64,000 nucleotides of DNA from Helicobacter acinonychis. GTDB taxonomy: Bacteria; Campylobacterota; Campylobacteria; Campylobacterales; Helicobacteraceae. Position numbers and translations under genes: made by a program. Shown here piece after piece: positions 8,618 to 17,888 of this stretch. Under the pieces are notes generated by a model. The model did not search any database, was not told the DNA's origin, and was given only the letters and a program-made list of their open reading frames with translations. The stretch is from positions 868,001 through 932,000 of the forward strand of contig NZ_UGIA01000001.1 in NCBI RefSeq assembly GCF_900461455.1. The letters run 5' to 3'. How positions within the stretch are numbered: position 1 is the stretch's first letter; every line of letters begins with the position of its first letter.

Positions 8618-9715
8618 ATGGAGTTTTATAAAAAACAAACTTTAATTATTGTTTCTTTTTGCCTCTCTCTTTTTATAGGTGTTGGATTGTTTAATTACGC
8701 AATAGACCCTTTTTTATATTTTAGAAAAGCAAAATACCCTATAGATTGGCACGAAAGAGTTGGGGGAAGTTTATTGCCTTTTGAGGGGGTTGTTAAACAT
8801 TATTCTTATGACAGCTTATTAATAGGATCAAGCATAAGCTTGAATTTTAACCTTAAAGATATTCACAACTTACTAGGGTTGAAAAAACCTATCAAACTCA
8901 CTGCTTCTGGTATAAATATCAAAGAAGTATTGCCACTCCTTTCTTTTGCTTTTAAACACCAACCAGTAGATACCATCGCTATGGATTTAGCCTTGCTTAG
9001 ATGGGGTTCTTCACACAAGCGTTCAAAATATTTTTTTGAATACCCCTATTTTATTGGGAGTTTTGTGTATTTGTATAACTTTAGAGTCTTTGAAAACGCG
9101 TTTTTCTACTTCTCTACAAATTATCTCAAAATCAAGGAAAAATCTTTTTGCAAGCTTGATTCTTGGTTGCAAGTATATGATTTTTGCAACAGTGTTTTAA
9201 ATCGTTATGATTTTGATTTCATGTTTAACCATAATAACCCCTACGATTATACACTGCATAATGTGAAAAAATCCTACCTATCAGCGTTAAAGAATCCTAA
9301 TGAATTGGTTTGGGATGAAGAAGGTACTCATAAAGTTACCAAACAGCTAGAAGATTTTATCCAACAACACAGAGATAAACATTTTATTTTATGGACAAGA
9401 ACAGACTCACTCTTAAAATACAAAGTTCCTAGCCATACCATATTGATAAATAATTTAAACATCATCCATAACGCCTTAAAAACGCTTTTAAAGTATCCTA
9501 ATGTAGAAATTCATGACCTACGCACCATGCCTTTCACTAAAGAGATAGAGCGTTATAAAGATATAGGACATTATGATCCCATAGGCTCCAAAGAAGTCTT
9601 GCAAGCCATAGCAAGCAAGAAATACCTACTCAATCAAAACAACATTGATGCATTTAATCAAAAACTCATCCAAATGATAGAAAACTATCAAATCCCTAAA
9701 GAAATCCAAAATTAG
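8618..9715 (+). CDS. secreted partner of the O-acetyltransferase (HP0856-like, AlgJ/PatB-type)
   Basis: A 365-residue protein with one N-terminal membrane anchor (residues 8-30) and the remainder presumably periplasmic. A SLLIGSSISLNFN stretch near residue 67 resembles the catalytic GxS block of SGNH/AlgJ-like acyl-transfer enzymes, and a late GHYDPIGS segment could supply the Asp/His pair of such an enzyme (family knowledge; the assignment is inferred). The position 9 bases after patA in the same direction supports a role in passing acetyl groups to the glycan. The gene ends 2 bases from the convergent gmhA stop. Confidence 0.65.
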   Translation: MEFYKKQTLIIVSFCLSLFIGVGLFNYAIDPFLYFRKAKYPIDWHERVGGSLLPFEGVVKHYSYDSLLIGSSISLNFNLKDIHNLLGLKKPIKLTASGINIKEVLPLLSFAFKHQPVDTIAMDLALLRWGSSHKRSKYFFEYPYFIGSFVYLYNFRVFENAFFYFSTNYLKIKEKSFCKLDSWLQVYDFCNSVLNRYDFDFMFNHNNPYDYTLHNVKKSYLSALKNPNELVWDEEGTHKVTKQLEDFIQQHRDKHFILWTRTDSLLKYKVPSHTILINNLNIIHNALKTLLKYPNVEIHDLRTMPFTKEIERYKDIGHYDPIGSKEVLQAIASKKYLLNQNNIDAFNQKLIQMIENYQIPKEIQN

Positions 9716-9717
9716 GG

Positions 9718-10296
9718 CTAATTTTGATGAGCGAAATGCCTTTCAATACAATCGCATAAAATGTGGATTATAAGAATATGGATTTCTTGGATTCGTGGCG
9801 TATCACCACTTGGGACAATTAAGGCTATATCGCTTAAAGGCTTCATTTTCCCTCCATCACGCCCTACCAAACTAATCGTTTTAATCCCTAAATCTTTAGC
9901 TTTTTCATAAGCTTTTAGGACATTTTTGGAATTACCGCTTGTAGAAATCCCTATCAAAATATCTTGTGGATTCCCTAGCGCTTCTACTTGCCTAGCAAAC
10001 ACTTCTTCATAACCATAATCATTCGCAATGGCAGTAAGGACTGAGGTATCCGTGCTTAAACTTATTGCACTCAAACCTTTCCTTTCCAACTTATAGCGCC
10101 CAGTCAATTCAGCGGCAAAATGCTGTGCATCGCTAGCACTCCCCCCATTACCGCAAATAAGGATTTTTCCTTCATTTTCTAAAGTTTCTATCAAAAGTTG
10201 GACGCTTTGGATCAAAGATTCTTCCAAACTTTCTAAACTTTTTTCTAACGCTTCCTTATGGGCTAAAAATTCTTTTTTAATCAAATCATTAATCAT
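9718..10296 (-). CDS. gmhA: sedoheptulose-7-phosphate isomerase GmhA
   Basis: First step of ADP-heptose synthesis for LPS inner core: sedoheptulose 7-phosphate to D-glycero-D-manno-heptose 7-phosphate. A SIS-domain protein of 192 residues. The sugar-phosphate loop [16 protein letters not shown] lies near residue 50, and [16 protein letters not shown] near 118 is the second phosphate-binding segment. The length is normal. It is the last gene of the heptose cluster and overlaps hldE by 8 bases, which implies translational coupling. All four heptose enzymes are present and intact, so the strain should make heptose-containing LPS and the heptose-phosphate metabolites sensed by host ALPK1. Confidence 0.95.
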   Translation of the reverse strand: MINDLIKKEFLAHKEALEKSLESLEESLIQSVQLLIETLENEGKILICGNGGSASDAQHFAAELTGRYKLERKGLSAISLSTDTSVLTAIANDYGYEEVFARQVEALGNPQDILIGISTSGNSKNVLKAYEKAKDLGIKTISLVGRDGGKMKPLSDIALIVPSGDTPRIQEIHILIIHILCDCIERHFAHQN

Positions 10297-11680
10297 TGTA
10301 TGCCCTTTTAATTTTTTCTATAATAGCACTTGTAGAATACCCTTCTTCAAATGCCATCAAACAAGTTTCTTTAGCAAACTCGCTCCCTATGACTTCTTTA
10401 TCAAGATAGTCCGCCCCCTTAACTAAAATATCAGGCTTTAGGGCTTGAATCAATCCTATGGGCGTGTCTTCTTCAAACACCACGATATAATCCACGCAAG
10501 ACAAACTCGCTAAAAGAAACGCTCTGTCTTTTTCGCCCACTATGGGGCGTTTATCCCCCTTAAGCCTTTTAATGGAAGCATCGCTATTTAACCCTACAAT
10601 GAGAATATCCCCTAAAGCTTTAGCCTTTTGCAAATAACTCGCATGCCCTTTATGGAGAATATCAAAACAACCATTGGTGAAAACGACTTTTTGCTTATTA
10701 TACTCTAAAATGTTTAAAAGCTTTTCTAAAGAAAGGATTTTAGGGTGCGTTTGGTTTAAAATCAAAGCGATTTCTTCCAAACTCGCTAACGCACTCCCCA
10801 TTTTACCCACCACCACAGCTGCTGCTGCATTGGCAAACTCACAAGCTTCTTTAAGATTTTTTGATTCCAATAAAGAGAGCGTTAAAGATGCGATCACTGT
10901 ATCGCCAGCCCCAGTTACATCATAAACTTCTTTAGCGATGGTGGGGCAATTGATTAGCTCGTTTTTTTCTAAAAAAGCGATGCCTTGCTCGCTCAAAGTA
11001 ACTAAAGGCATGGCAATATGGTAAGTTTCTTGTAAGATTTGAAGCGCTTTCAATAAATTGGCATCGCCGTCTAATTTCAAATGAAGCGCTTGCTCCAATT
11101 CAAAACGATTAGGCGTGATCAAACTCGCATGGGAATATTTGCTATAATCTTTCCCTTTAGGGTCGCATAAAATGAGCTTGTAGTGTTTGTTGGCTAATGC
11201 GATGATAGTTTGAGTGATCTTAAAATCTAAAACGCCCTTATTGTAATCTGAAAGAATAATCCCATCCATTTCTTGGATTTTTTCTGCGACAAAGTCTAAA
11301 AGGTTCTTTCTTAAATCGGCGTTTAAGGGATCTTTGATTTCCTTATCCACGCGCACGATTTGCTGGTTTTGCACGATAATGCGCGTTTTGAGTGTGGTGC
11401 AACGGGTTTTATCTATTAAAACGCCTGAAGTGTCAACCTCTCTTATTTTTAAAGCGTTAATGAAATGCTTGCCCTCTAGATCATCGCCCACTACCCCACA
11501 TAAAAAGACTTGAGCCCCTAAAGAGATGAGGTTATTGGCCACATTAGCCGCTCCGCCTAAACTCTTGCTCTCTTTTTTGACTTCTAAAATAGGCACAGGG
11601 GCTTCAGGCGAAAGGCGTTCGCTCTTCCCCCATAAATAATAATCAGCGATCAAATCCCCTATGACTAAGATTTTTCTCAT
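10289..11680 (-). CDS. hldE: bifunctional heptose 7-phosphate kinase / heptose 1-phosphate adenylyltransferase HldE
   Basis: Two domains in one 463-residue chain. The N-terminal ribokinase-type kinase (1-310) shows GGAANVANN and the anion-hole [13 protein letters not shown] with catalytic Asp. The C-terminal cytidylyltransferase-like domain (about 330-463) shows [13 protein letters not shown] (HxGH motif), then [13 protein letters not shown]. The kinase makes heptose 1,7-bisphosphate and, after GmhB acts, the second domain makes ADP-heptose. The start overlaps the hldD stop by 4 bases (ATGA), so the cluster is tightly coupled. No lesion seen. Confidence 0.95.
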   Translation of the reverse strand: MRKILVIGDLIADYYLWGKSERLSPEAPVPILEVKKESKSLGGAANVANNLISLGAQVFLCGVVGDDLEGKHFINALKIREVDTSGVLIDKTRCTTLKTRIIVQNQQIVRVDKEIKDPLNADLRKNLLDFVAEKIQEMDGIILSDYNKGVLDFKITQTIIALANKHYKLILCDPKGKDYSKYSHASLITPNRFELEQALHLKLDGDANLLKALQILQETYHIAMPLVTLSEQGIAFLEKNELINCPTIAKEVYDVTGAGDTVIASLTLSLLESKNLKEACEFANAAAAVVVGKMGSALASLEEIALILNQTHPKILSLEKLLNILEYNKQKVVFTNGCFDILHKGHASYLQKAKALGDILIVGLNSDASIKRLKGDKRPIVGEKDRAFLLASLSCVDYIVVFEEDTPIGLIQALKPDILVKGADYLDKEVIGSEFAKETCLMAFEEGYSTSAIIEKIKRAYND

Positions 11681-12669
11681 GCGTTCCCTCCTTCAAAAAT
11701 TGTATAGATATGGGGTAAATAATCCTTAATACCGCTTTCTAAATCGTATAAGGGGGTGTAATCTAAATCCAAAATAGTAGGTTCAAGATGCGCTTGCGTG
11801 TGCTCTTGGAAAAAAGGATAAGGGTTTTTAATATAACTCACTTCAAAATCCCCTAAATGCTCTTTTAAAATGCTAACAATCTCATTATAGCTCCTAGCTT
11901 GTGAATAGCCCACATTATAAACCCCGCTTTGTTGAGCTTTCATCGCTTTCACATTCGCTTGGATCACATCTTCAATATAGACAAAATCCCTTAATTGCTC
12001 GCCAAATTCAAAAAGCTTAACTTCCTTGAACGCCATCGCCTGTAAAGCAAGCTGTAAGATCATCGAGGCGGTTTTTTCCTTATAAAATTCCCTAGGCCCA
12101 TAGACATTAAAATATCGCAAGCCCACTTGAATGTTATCGCTTAAATAGGATCGGACAAATTCGTCCATGCAAAGCTTGGAAAAGCCATAAACATTTTCAG
12201 GGCTTTCGTTTGAGCCTACAACATTGGGGGCTTTTGTGTTACCATAAACGCCTGCTGAAGAAGCGTAAATCACTTTAGCCTTTTTTGGTTGGGCGATTTC
12301 TAAAAGCCTTAAAAAAGCCTGATAGTTGGTTTTCATCACTAATTCTTGATCTAGCATGGTTGTATCAGAGATAGCGGCTTGGTGGAACAAATAATCAAAA
12401 TGCAATTTTTCTAAACGCCTTAAATCTAAAGGGTTATTAATATCAGCTGTGATCACTTCACCCTTAAAACCGATTAAATTTTTAAAATGCCCCAAAGAAC
12501 TCGGGCAACCATTACTTAAAAGCGTGTTGTTGCGGAATTTATCTAAAACGATCACTTTAGCTTTAGGGTGGTTATCTTGAAAATAAAAGGCCAGATTACT
12601 GCCCACAAAACCAGCCCCACCGGTAATTAAAATAGTTTGATTTTCTAATTCATCATCAATATAACGCAT
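11677..12669 (-). CDS. hldD: ADP-L-glycero-D-manno-heptose 6-epimerase HldD
   Basis: Last step of ADP-heptose synthesis, C6 epimerisation, using bound NADP. A short-chain dehydrogenase fold of 330 residues. The dinucleotide loop GGAGFVGSNLAF is near residue 18, SSAGVYG carries the catalytic serine region, and ENVYGFSKL supplies the Y-X3-K pair near 160. The RYFNVYGPRE segment is typical of the extended SDR group. It lies 8 bases after gmhB. Intact. Confidence 0.95.
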   Translation of the reverse strand: MRYIDDELENQTILITGGAGFVGSNLAFYFQDNHPKAKVIVLDKFRNNTLLSNGCPSSLGHFKNLIGFKGEVITADINNPLDLRRLEKLHFDYLFHQAAISDTTMLDQELVMKTNYQAFLRLLEIAQPKKAKVIYASSAGVYGNTKAPNVVGSNESPENVYGFSKLCMDEFVRSYLSDNIQVGLRYFNVYGPREFYKEKTASMILQLALQAMAFKEVKLFEFGEQLRDFVYIEDVIQANVKAMKAQQSGVYNVGYSQARSYNEIVSILKEHLGDFEVSYIKNPYPFFQEHTQAHLEPTILDLDYTPLYDLESGIKDYLPHIYTIFEGGNA

Positions 12670-12677
12670 TATTATCC

Positions 12678-13199
12678 TTATTTAATCCAATTAATCATCT
12701 CTTTAAGATTTTTACATTGTATCCAAGAATGAGAAGTTTTTAAAAAATTTGCACTCAATAAGAGATTATTTTTAACTTTAGCGTTCAAGCCGGCTAACAT
12801 ATCGCTTTCTTTATCGCCTATCATAAAAGATTTTTCCAAACAAATTTGATGCTCTTTAGCGGCCTGTAAAATCAAATAAGGTTTTGGCTTTCTGCAAGTG
12901 CAATTTTCTTCTGGAGCGTGTCTGCAAAAATAAATACCATCTAAATTAAAACCTAATTCTTCAAGCAAGCTTTCTTGGAGATATGCGGTAAGGTTTTCAA
13001 AGTCTTTAAGGGTGTAATAACCTCGGTTGATCCCAGATTGATTGGTGATTAAAAGCAGTTTATAGCCTAAAGATTTCGCATGCCTTAACAATTCAAAAAT
13101 CCCTTTTTGGAATTCAAAATCTTCTTTTTGGCTCACATAGCCTTTATCAATGTTAATAATGCCGTCTCTGTCTAAAAAAAGGGCTTTGTTAGTGGTCAT
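12678..13199 (-). CDS. gmhB: D,D-heptose 1,7-bisphosphate phosphatase GmhB
   Basis: Removes the C7 phosphate between the two HldE reactions. A HAD-superfamily protein: LFLDRDGIINIDKG at the N-terminus carries the nucleophile Asp, LLITNQSGINRG is motif II, and MIGDKESDMLAG is motif III/IV. The Cys/His cluster CRHAPEENCTCRKP binds zinc as in E. coli GmhB. The open frame extends 16 codons further upstream, but I start at the ATG that begins MTTNKALFLDRDG (173 residues) because the longer version has an unrelated His/Thr-rich head that lies inside the preceding gene. This start overlaps that gene by 11 bases. Confidence 0.92.
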   Translation of the reverse strand: MTTNKALFLDRDGIINIDKGYVSQKEDFEFQKGIFELLRHAKSLGYKLLLITNQSGINRGYYTLKDFENLTAYLQESLLEELGFNLDGIYFCRHAPEENCTCRKPKPYLILQAAKEHQICLEKSFMIGDKESDMLAGLNAKVKNNLLLSANFLKTSHSWIQCKNLKEMINWIK

Positions 13200-13941
13200 G
13201 GTGGCTTTCTTGGTGTGGTGTGGTGTCGTTTTGGTGGTGCATTGCACCGTTTTGATGATGCATCACATGGGGTGTTTGGTGGTTAATGAGCATGATCCCC
13301 ATATAAAGGACATAAAGCCCAAAAACCCCCATCAAACTTTTAGACAAAAGATTAAAAAATTTCCTATAAGAAGTAGAAATTTTACTCAAAAAAATCCCCA
13401 TTAAAAACAACGGCACGCTAGTGCCAAGCCCAAAAGAAAGGCCTAGCATCGCTCCTGTGAACGCGCTATGACTAAGAATCACGCTCGCTAAAAACGAATA
13501 CACCATCATGCAAGGTAAAAACCCGTTCAACACACCTAAAAAATACAACCCCAAAACGCTTTGAAATTGCAAAGTTTTTTTCATCAAGAGAGAAATGAAA
13601 GGGATTTCAAAGCTTAATTTTTCTACTTTAGAACCTAAAAGCGCTAAAAGGATTAAAACAATCCCCATGCTCATCAATAAAGCACCCCTAAAACCCATGC
13701 CCACACTAATACTATGCCCCAAACCTGCCGCCATAACCCCTAATAGCATGTAGGTGCTGATCCTCCCTAAATTATAAAGGGCATGGCAAGTGAGCTGGTA
13801 AGAAAAATTTGTAGTTTTAGAAAATCTTATTTGACTAAACGCGCTCACAATCCCCCCACACATGCCCACACAATGCCCTAAAGACATGCTCAAGGCGGCT
13901 AAAAACATGCCTAAAAAACTCAGATTTTGCATCATTTGCAT
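13189..13941 (-). CDS. SafE/UreH-like membrane protein with His-rich tail
   Basis: A polytopic inner-membrane protein of 250 residues with about six hydrophobic helices, of the sulfite exporter TauE/SafE - UreH-like class (COG2836). The opening SLGHCVGMCGGIV, with two cysteines and histidine, is repeated in looser form as GFLPCMMVYSFL in the second half, as expected for an internally duplicated transporter such as the DsbD/CcdA relatives. The last 25 residues are His-rich (HHQNGAMHHQND, ending HHDH), a likely metal-binding tail. In related bacteria such proteins are linked to copper or cytochrome-oxidase assembly; the substrate here is unknown. The gene overlaps coaX upstream and gmhB downstream. 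Confidence 0.7.
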   Translation of the reverse strand: MQMMQNLSFLGMFLAALSMSLGHCVGMCGGIVSAFSQIRFSKTTNFSYQLTCHALYNLGRISTYMLLGVMAAGLGHSISVGMGFRGALLMSMGIVLILLALLGSKVEKLSFEIPFISLLMKKTLQFQSVLGLYFLGVLNGFLPCMMVYSFLASVILSHSAFTGAMLGLSFGLGTSVPLFLMGIFLSKISTSYRKFFNLLSKSLMGVFGLYVLYMGIMLINHQTPHVMHHQNGAMHHQNDTTPHQESHHDH

Positions 13942-14597
13942 TCCAATATCCCCGCTTTTTTAAGAGCGATCTCCATCCCATCAAAAACCAAGCGCTCCTT
14001 ACAAACAGAATGCACTAAAAACGCGCTCAAAAATTTCGCATCGCCCCCACAAAGATAGATTTTTTGATCTTTGGCTAAATGTTGGATACAAGCAATCACG
14101 CTCAAAATCATGCCATAATTCACAGCGTCTCTAGTATTTTTGGGTAAAATTTCTAAAGAATCTAAGGCTTTGAAAGGTTGCTCTAAAATTTTCGCGCTTT
14201 TTCTATACGCATGGGTATATTGGGCTAACCCAGGTAAAATACACCCCCCTAAATGCTTACTATCTTTGATTAAATCTATCGTAATTGCACTCCCCGCATC
14301 CACCACCACGCCATTTGCCACCGCTAAACACGCCATTTGCCGGTCTATCCCAAGCCCTATATAATCGGTTTCTAAATGAAAAAATCCTGCAATATTTTTA
14401 GCGTTAGGGTAACAATCTAAAAGGGCTTTTTCATTTTCTTCGTTCACGCTAATGTAAAAAATTTCTTTTTGAATATCCAAACGCTTTAAATCTTCTTTAG
14501 CGCTTGAAAAGAGCTGATAGCCTTGTGCAAAATGGATGCATGTATTACCTATATCGCATAAAATCAAATCTTTTGCTTCTTTAAAACATTCTGGCAT
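13932..14597 (-). CDS. coaX: type III pantothenate kinase CoaX
   Basis: Phosphorylates pantothenate, the first step of coenzyme A synthesis, without feedback inhibition by CoA. An ASKHA-fold protein of 221 residues. The phosphate loop LCDIGNTCIHFAQG is near residue 12, the catalytic Asp lies in GLGIDRQMA, and VVDAGSAITIDLI with GGCILPG forms the second nucleotide-binding region. The length is slightly shorter than in other bacteria but normal for Helicobacter as I recall. It complements coaBC at the left edge of the window. Overlaps the SafE-like gene by 10 bases. Confidence 0.92.
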   Translation of the reverse strand: MPECFKEAKDLILCDIGNTCIHFAQGYQLFSSAKEDLKRLDIQKEIFYISVNEENEKALLDCYPNAKNIAGFFHLETDYIGLGIDRQMACLAVANGVVVDAGSAITIDLIKDSKHLGGCILPGLAQYTHAYRKSAKILEQPFKALDSLEILPKNTRDAVNYGMILSVIACIQHLAKDQKIYLCGGDAKFLSAFLVHSVCKERLVFDGMEIALKKAGILECK

Positions 14598-14601
14598 GGG
14601 A

Positions 14602-16278
14602 TCACTTCGCTTTTAAAGCCTTTCTTTTTTCTTCAAGCTCTTTTTCATCTCTTTCTTGTTGCTCCCTCGCTCTTTGTTCAAATTCCCTACCCCTTTGTTC
14701 GGCTTTGGCTTTTTTCCTTTCTCCCTTCAAACGGCGTTTTTCTTCTCTAGGGCTGAGTTTTGGCTCTTCTTTTTTAATAGCATTCTCTTTTGAAATAGGG
14801 GCGTTTTCATTTTCAGTGCTTTTTGTTGCGTCTTTTTTAGTGGCGTCGTTTTCGTTGCCCTCTTTATTTTGATTGCTTTCATTGTTGGCGTTATTTTGAT
14901 CCTTGTTGGGTTCTTGATCTATATCGCGCCTTTTAGCCTTAATCTCTTCTTCTTCAAAACCGCTATTCCCTTGAGTTGGTTTGATTTTTTCCTCTTTTAA
15001 AGGCTGTTTCACTTCTCTAGTTTTATGCCTTTCTTGCAAATAAATCGGAGAATTTTCTTTTCCTTTTTTAGGTAAAGGTTTTGCCACAACGGAGTAAAGC
15101 TTGGGGTTAAACTCGTTATAATCTAAAAAATAGCGGTCATAATACACCCGATTTTTACCATAAAACACCCCTTTATCCAAACGATTGGATGAAAAAAGCT
15201 TAAAACTGCCGATAGATGGGATTTTATATATATTATACGAGTTAAAATCATTCAAATCCACTTCTATCACATAGCCACGCTTTTCTAAAGAATACAATTT
15301 ATTGTGGTTTAATACAATCGTATTGAGCGAAGCAAAGGGTAATTTCACGCTGTTTAATTCCCTCAAACTCTTATCCATTTGCAAGATCTGCCCATCCAGC
15401 GTGAGCACGTATAGAGTCCCCTTATCATAGAGCAAATCCACAATATCCCCATCGTAGTTGAACTCTTGACCGCTCACCACCGAGAGGATGCGTTTTCCCG
15501 TAGAAGCGATCATATTATTGCCATCTACAATAAGGTAAGTGATATTGTTGAAAAATTTCTCGCTATTGATCACGATATTCCTGATAGGTGTAGGGTTTCC
15601 ATGCACATAATCCACGACCAATAAGCGCCCATCTAACATAGGGAACACCACGACCGTGTCCATAAAAATAGGCATCGCCGTCAAGGAATTGATCGCAGTG
15701 CTTGGAGAACCTTTCTCGCTAAAAAGCAGTTTTTGAGAATTTAGATCGTATAAATTCGCTGAATTATCCGCTAACACCACCCCCAAAAGATTCCCCTTAA
15801 CGCTCGCGCTCAAAGCAAAAGTCTCCAAAGGGATAATGATGGATTTTTGGCTAGCGTTAGGGTTAGAGCTAATCAATTCCACCTGGTGGCAGGCTTTATC
15901 TTGAACTTCTGATTCAACGCCCTTTAATTTTAGCTCCGTTTCTTTACTTTTAGCCACCTTGCCTTTTCTTGTTTTTTTATCAATCTTATTCAAACAATCT
16001 TGCGCGAGAATAAAAAACCCTTGACTCTCATTTAAAAAACTGCTTTCATAATTGAAATTCTTACCGATTCTTAACTGCGTCAAACCATCACGACCTATCA
16101 CCGCCCCATTTTTTAAAATCGCTCCATTACGATTGGACGACACAATACTCTCTTGCAAGTGGTTAGAAAAAGGTGCTTCGCCTCTAATCTGGTATTTGGC
16201 GGGTTTGAAATATTTCCTCGTATTACAGCCACTAAAGACAATCAAGGCTGTCAGTAAGATTAAAAATGGTTTGTTCAT
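14602..16278 (-). CDS. lipoprotein with propeller-like domain and charged C-terminal tail (HP0863-like)
   Basis: Start set at the ATG giving MNKPFLILLTALIVFSGCN, a lipoprotein signal with a lipobox before cysteine 17; the longer frame adds 19 unlikely residues before it. Residues about 60-420 contain repeated beta-rich segments with hydrophobic-Gly-Asp turns (MLDGRLLVVDYVHG, TLDGQILQMDKSL), resembling a BamB/PQQ-type propeller. The last 140 residues are low-complexity Lys/Glu/Asn/Arg, ending in a long charged helix (EEKRRLKGERKKAKAEQ). The gene just before it encodes a YfgM-like protein; in other bacteria yfgM and bamB are neighbours, which supports a role in outer-membrane protein assembly. 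That role is an inference. Confidence 0.65.
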   Translation of the reverse strand: MNKPFLILLTALIVFSGCNTRKYFKPAKYQIRGEAPFSNHLQESIVSSNRNGAILKNGAVIGRDGLTQLRIGKNFNYESSFLNESQGFFILAQDCLNKIDKKTRKGKVAKSKETELKLKGVESEVQDKACHQVELISSNPNASQKSIIIPLETFALSASVKGNLLGVVLADNSANLYDLNSQKLLFSEKGSPSTAINSLTAMPIFMDTVVVFPMLDGRLLVVDYVHGNPTPIRNIVINSEKFFNNITYLIVDGNNMIASTGKRILSVVSGQEFNYDGDIVDLLYDKGTLYVLTLDGQILQMDKSLRELNSVKLPFASLNTIVLNHNKLYSLEKRGYVIEVDLNDFNSYNIYKIPSIGSFKLFSSNRLDKGVFYGKNRVYYDRYFLDYNEFNPKLYSVVAKPLPKKGKENSPIYLQERHKTREVKQPLKEEKIKPTQGNSGFEEEEIKAKRRDIDQEPNKDQNNANNESNQNKEGNENDATKKDATKSTENENAPISKENAIKKEEPKLSPREEKRRLKGERKKAKAEQRGREFEQRAREQQERDEKELEEKRKALKAK

Positions 16279-16303
16279 CAAATCAATGCATCCCTTAAAT
16301 CGT

Positions 16304-16930
16304 TTATTTTTTTGGTTTGGAAGAATTTTTTTCAATATTTTCTAACACGCCATAATGTTTTAACATAGAAATCATAGCATAGAGTGAAGAACTTAAAGGG
16401 ATCGTTGATAAAATTTTATGCGCGTTTGTGATCGCATCTTTAGAATTTTCTTCATACAATAAATCCACCGTTTGCAAAGCACTCATTTCTTTAAGAATGG
16501 GGCTTTTTTCAAGCAAATTTTTATCTCTAGAGAGCGATGCGTAAGAATACTCTGCAAAAGTTTTGACGATCTCGTTAGACGATTGCGAAAGTTTTTTAAA
16601 CGCGTTTATATCGTTTCTCTCGCTCGCTCTAGCGAATTGATACAAATCATACAACTCTGGACCGACTTCTTTGAGTTTGTTTTGCAAAGCGAGATTATCA
16701 GGGCTTTCTAGCACTTCATTATAAATTTGAGTGATCCGCTCTTTAGTTTGTTGGTGCTTATAATCTTGCAATTTTGTATCCCCCAAATAAGCGATAAAAG
16801 CCACCACAATAAACAATAAAACCCACTTATAGCGTTTGAAAAATTTTTCTAATCTAAACGCCCCCTCTAAAAGCTTTTCATCGCTTTTAAATTCACTCTT
16901 AACCTGCTCTAAATTTTCTTTAATACTCAT
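16304..16930 (-). CDS. YfgM-like single-pass membrane protein (HP0864-like)
   Basis: A 208-residue protein with one membrane helix ([15 protein letters not shown], residues about 36-50), a cytoplasmic head and a helical periplasmic part consistent with tetratricopeptide-like repeats ([28 protein letters not shown]). The architecture matches YfgM, an ancillary factor of the Sec translocon and periplasmic chaperones. It sits directly before a BamB-like lipoprotein gene, the order known from E. coli. The start overlaps the dut stop by 4 bases. The name is by architecture and context, not strong sequence match. Confidence 0.6.
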
Positions 16931-17364
16931 GCCTTGCTCACTCCTGTGCTGCCAAACCCCCCACTCCCCCTTGAAGTTTCATCTAATTGTTCGCATTCTA
17001 TAAATTCGGCTTTATAAGTTTTTTGAACCACCCCTTGAGCGATCCTATCCCCTACTTGGATTGTAAAATCTTTATCGCTCAAATTCGCTAAAATGACCTT
17101 AATTTCGCCCCTATAATCATTATCCACCGTGCCAGGAGAATTCAACACCATCACTTGATGGTTCAACGCTAGACCGCTACGGGTACGCACCTGCAATTCA
17201 TACCCCACCTCTAAAGACAAACAAATCCCTATCCTCACTAACCCCACGCTATGAGGTTTGATCACTGCATTTTCTACCGCATGCAAATCAAAGCCTGAAG
17301 AACCTTCAGTTTGGTATTTAGGGATAAGGGCGTTTGGGTGGATTTTTTGGATTTTAATTTTCAT
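16927..17364 (-). CDS. dut: dUTP diphosphatase
   Basis: Hydrolyses dUTP to dUMP and pyrophosphate, keeping uracil out of DNA and feeding thymidylate synthesis. A trimeric dUTPase of 145 residues with the five family motifs in order: [35 protein letters not shown] (catalytic Asp), GDRIAQGVV, and the C-terminal arm [10 protein letters not shown]. Two ATGs are adjacent; I used the second, [10 protein letters not shown], which fits the family start. It overlaps greA by 11 bases. dcd, the other source of dUTP/dUMP, lies at 45.9 kb. Confidence 0.95.
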
Positions 17365-17848
17365 CAAAACAAATCTCTTTATAATAAATGTCTAAAATTT
17401 CAAAATCGCTCTCCCCATTAGGTAATTGAATGCTTGCCACATCACCCTTGCTCTTACCGATCAAACTCTTAGCGATCGGCGAACCAAAAGAAATCAACCC
17501 TTTAGCCGGATCACTCTCTACGCTCCCTACTATCGTATAAGAAAACTCTTTATCGTTATCTAAATTAAGGATTTTAATCGTGCTTCCAAAACTCACTTTA
17601 TTATGCATCAAAGCACCTGGGTCAATCACTTGAGCGTTAGAAATGATCTCGCTCAAATCCACGATTCTTGCCTCAATGAAGCGTTGTTTTTCTTTAGCGG
17701 CATGGTATTCAGCGTTTTCTTTCAAATCCCCATGCCCTCTAGCAATATCAATTTCTTTCACAATATTAGGCCGTTCCACCTCTTTTAATTGCTTCAATTC
17801 CGCACAGATTTTATTGTATCCATGCATACTCATAGGTTCTCTATTCAT
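17354..17848 (-). CDS. greA: transcription elongation factor GreA
   Basis: Rescues backtracked RNA polymerase by stimulating transcript cleavage. Of 164 residues: an N-terminal coiled-coil (residues about 8-80) with the acidic tip [20 protein letters not shown], which contains the two carboxylates that enter the polymerase secondary channel, and a C-terminal FKBP-like domain with [17 protein letters not shown]. The length is normal. It starts 40 bases after the lpxB stop, so it may have its own promoter as well as read-through. Confidence 0.95.
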
Positions 17849-17888
17849 TCAATCTCCTAATCCTACTCAGTAGAGATTATAGTAAAAA

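Noticed and set aside
14640..15000. The Lys/Glu-rich tail of the 14.6-kb lipoprotein as a TolA-like domain
   Set aside because: Composition is similar, but no regular repeat or TolA C-terminal domain follows; low-complexity only.
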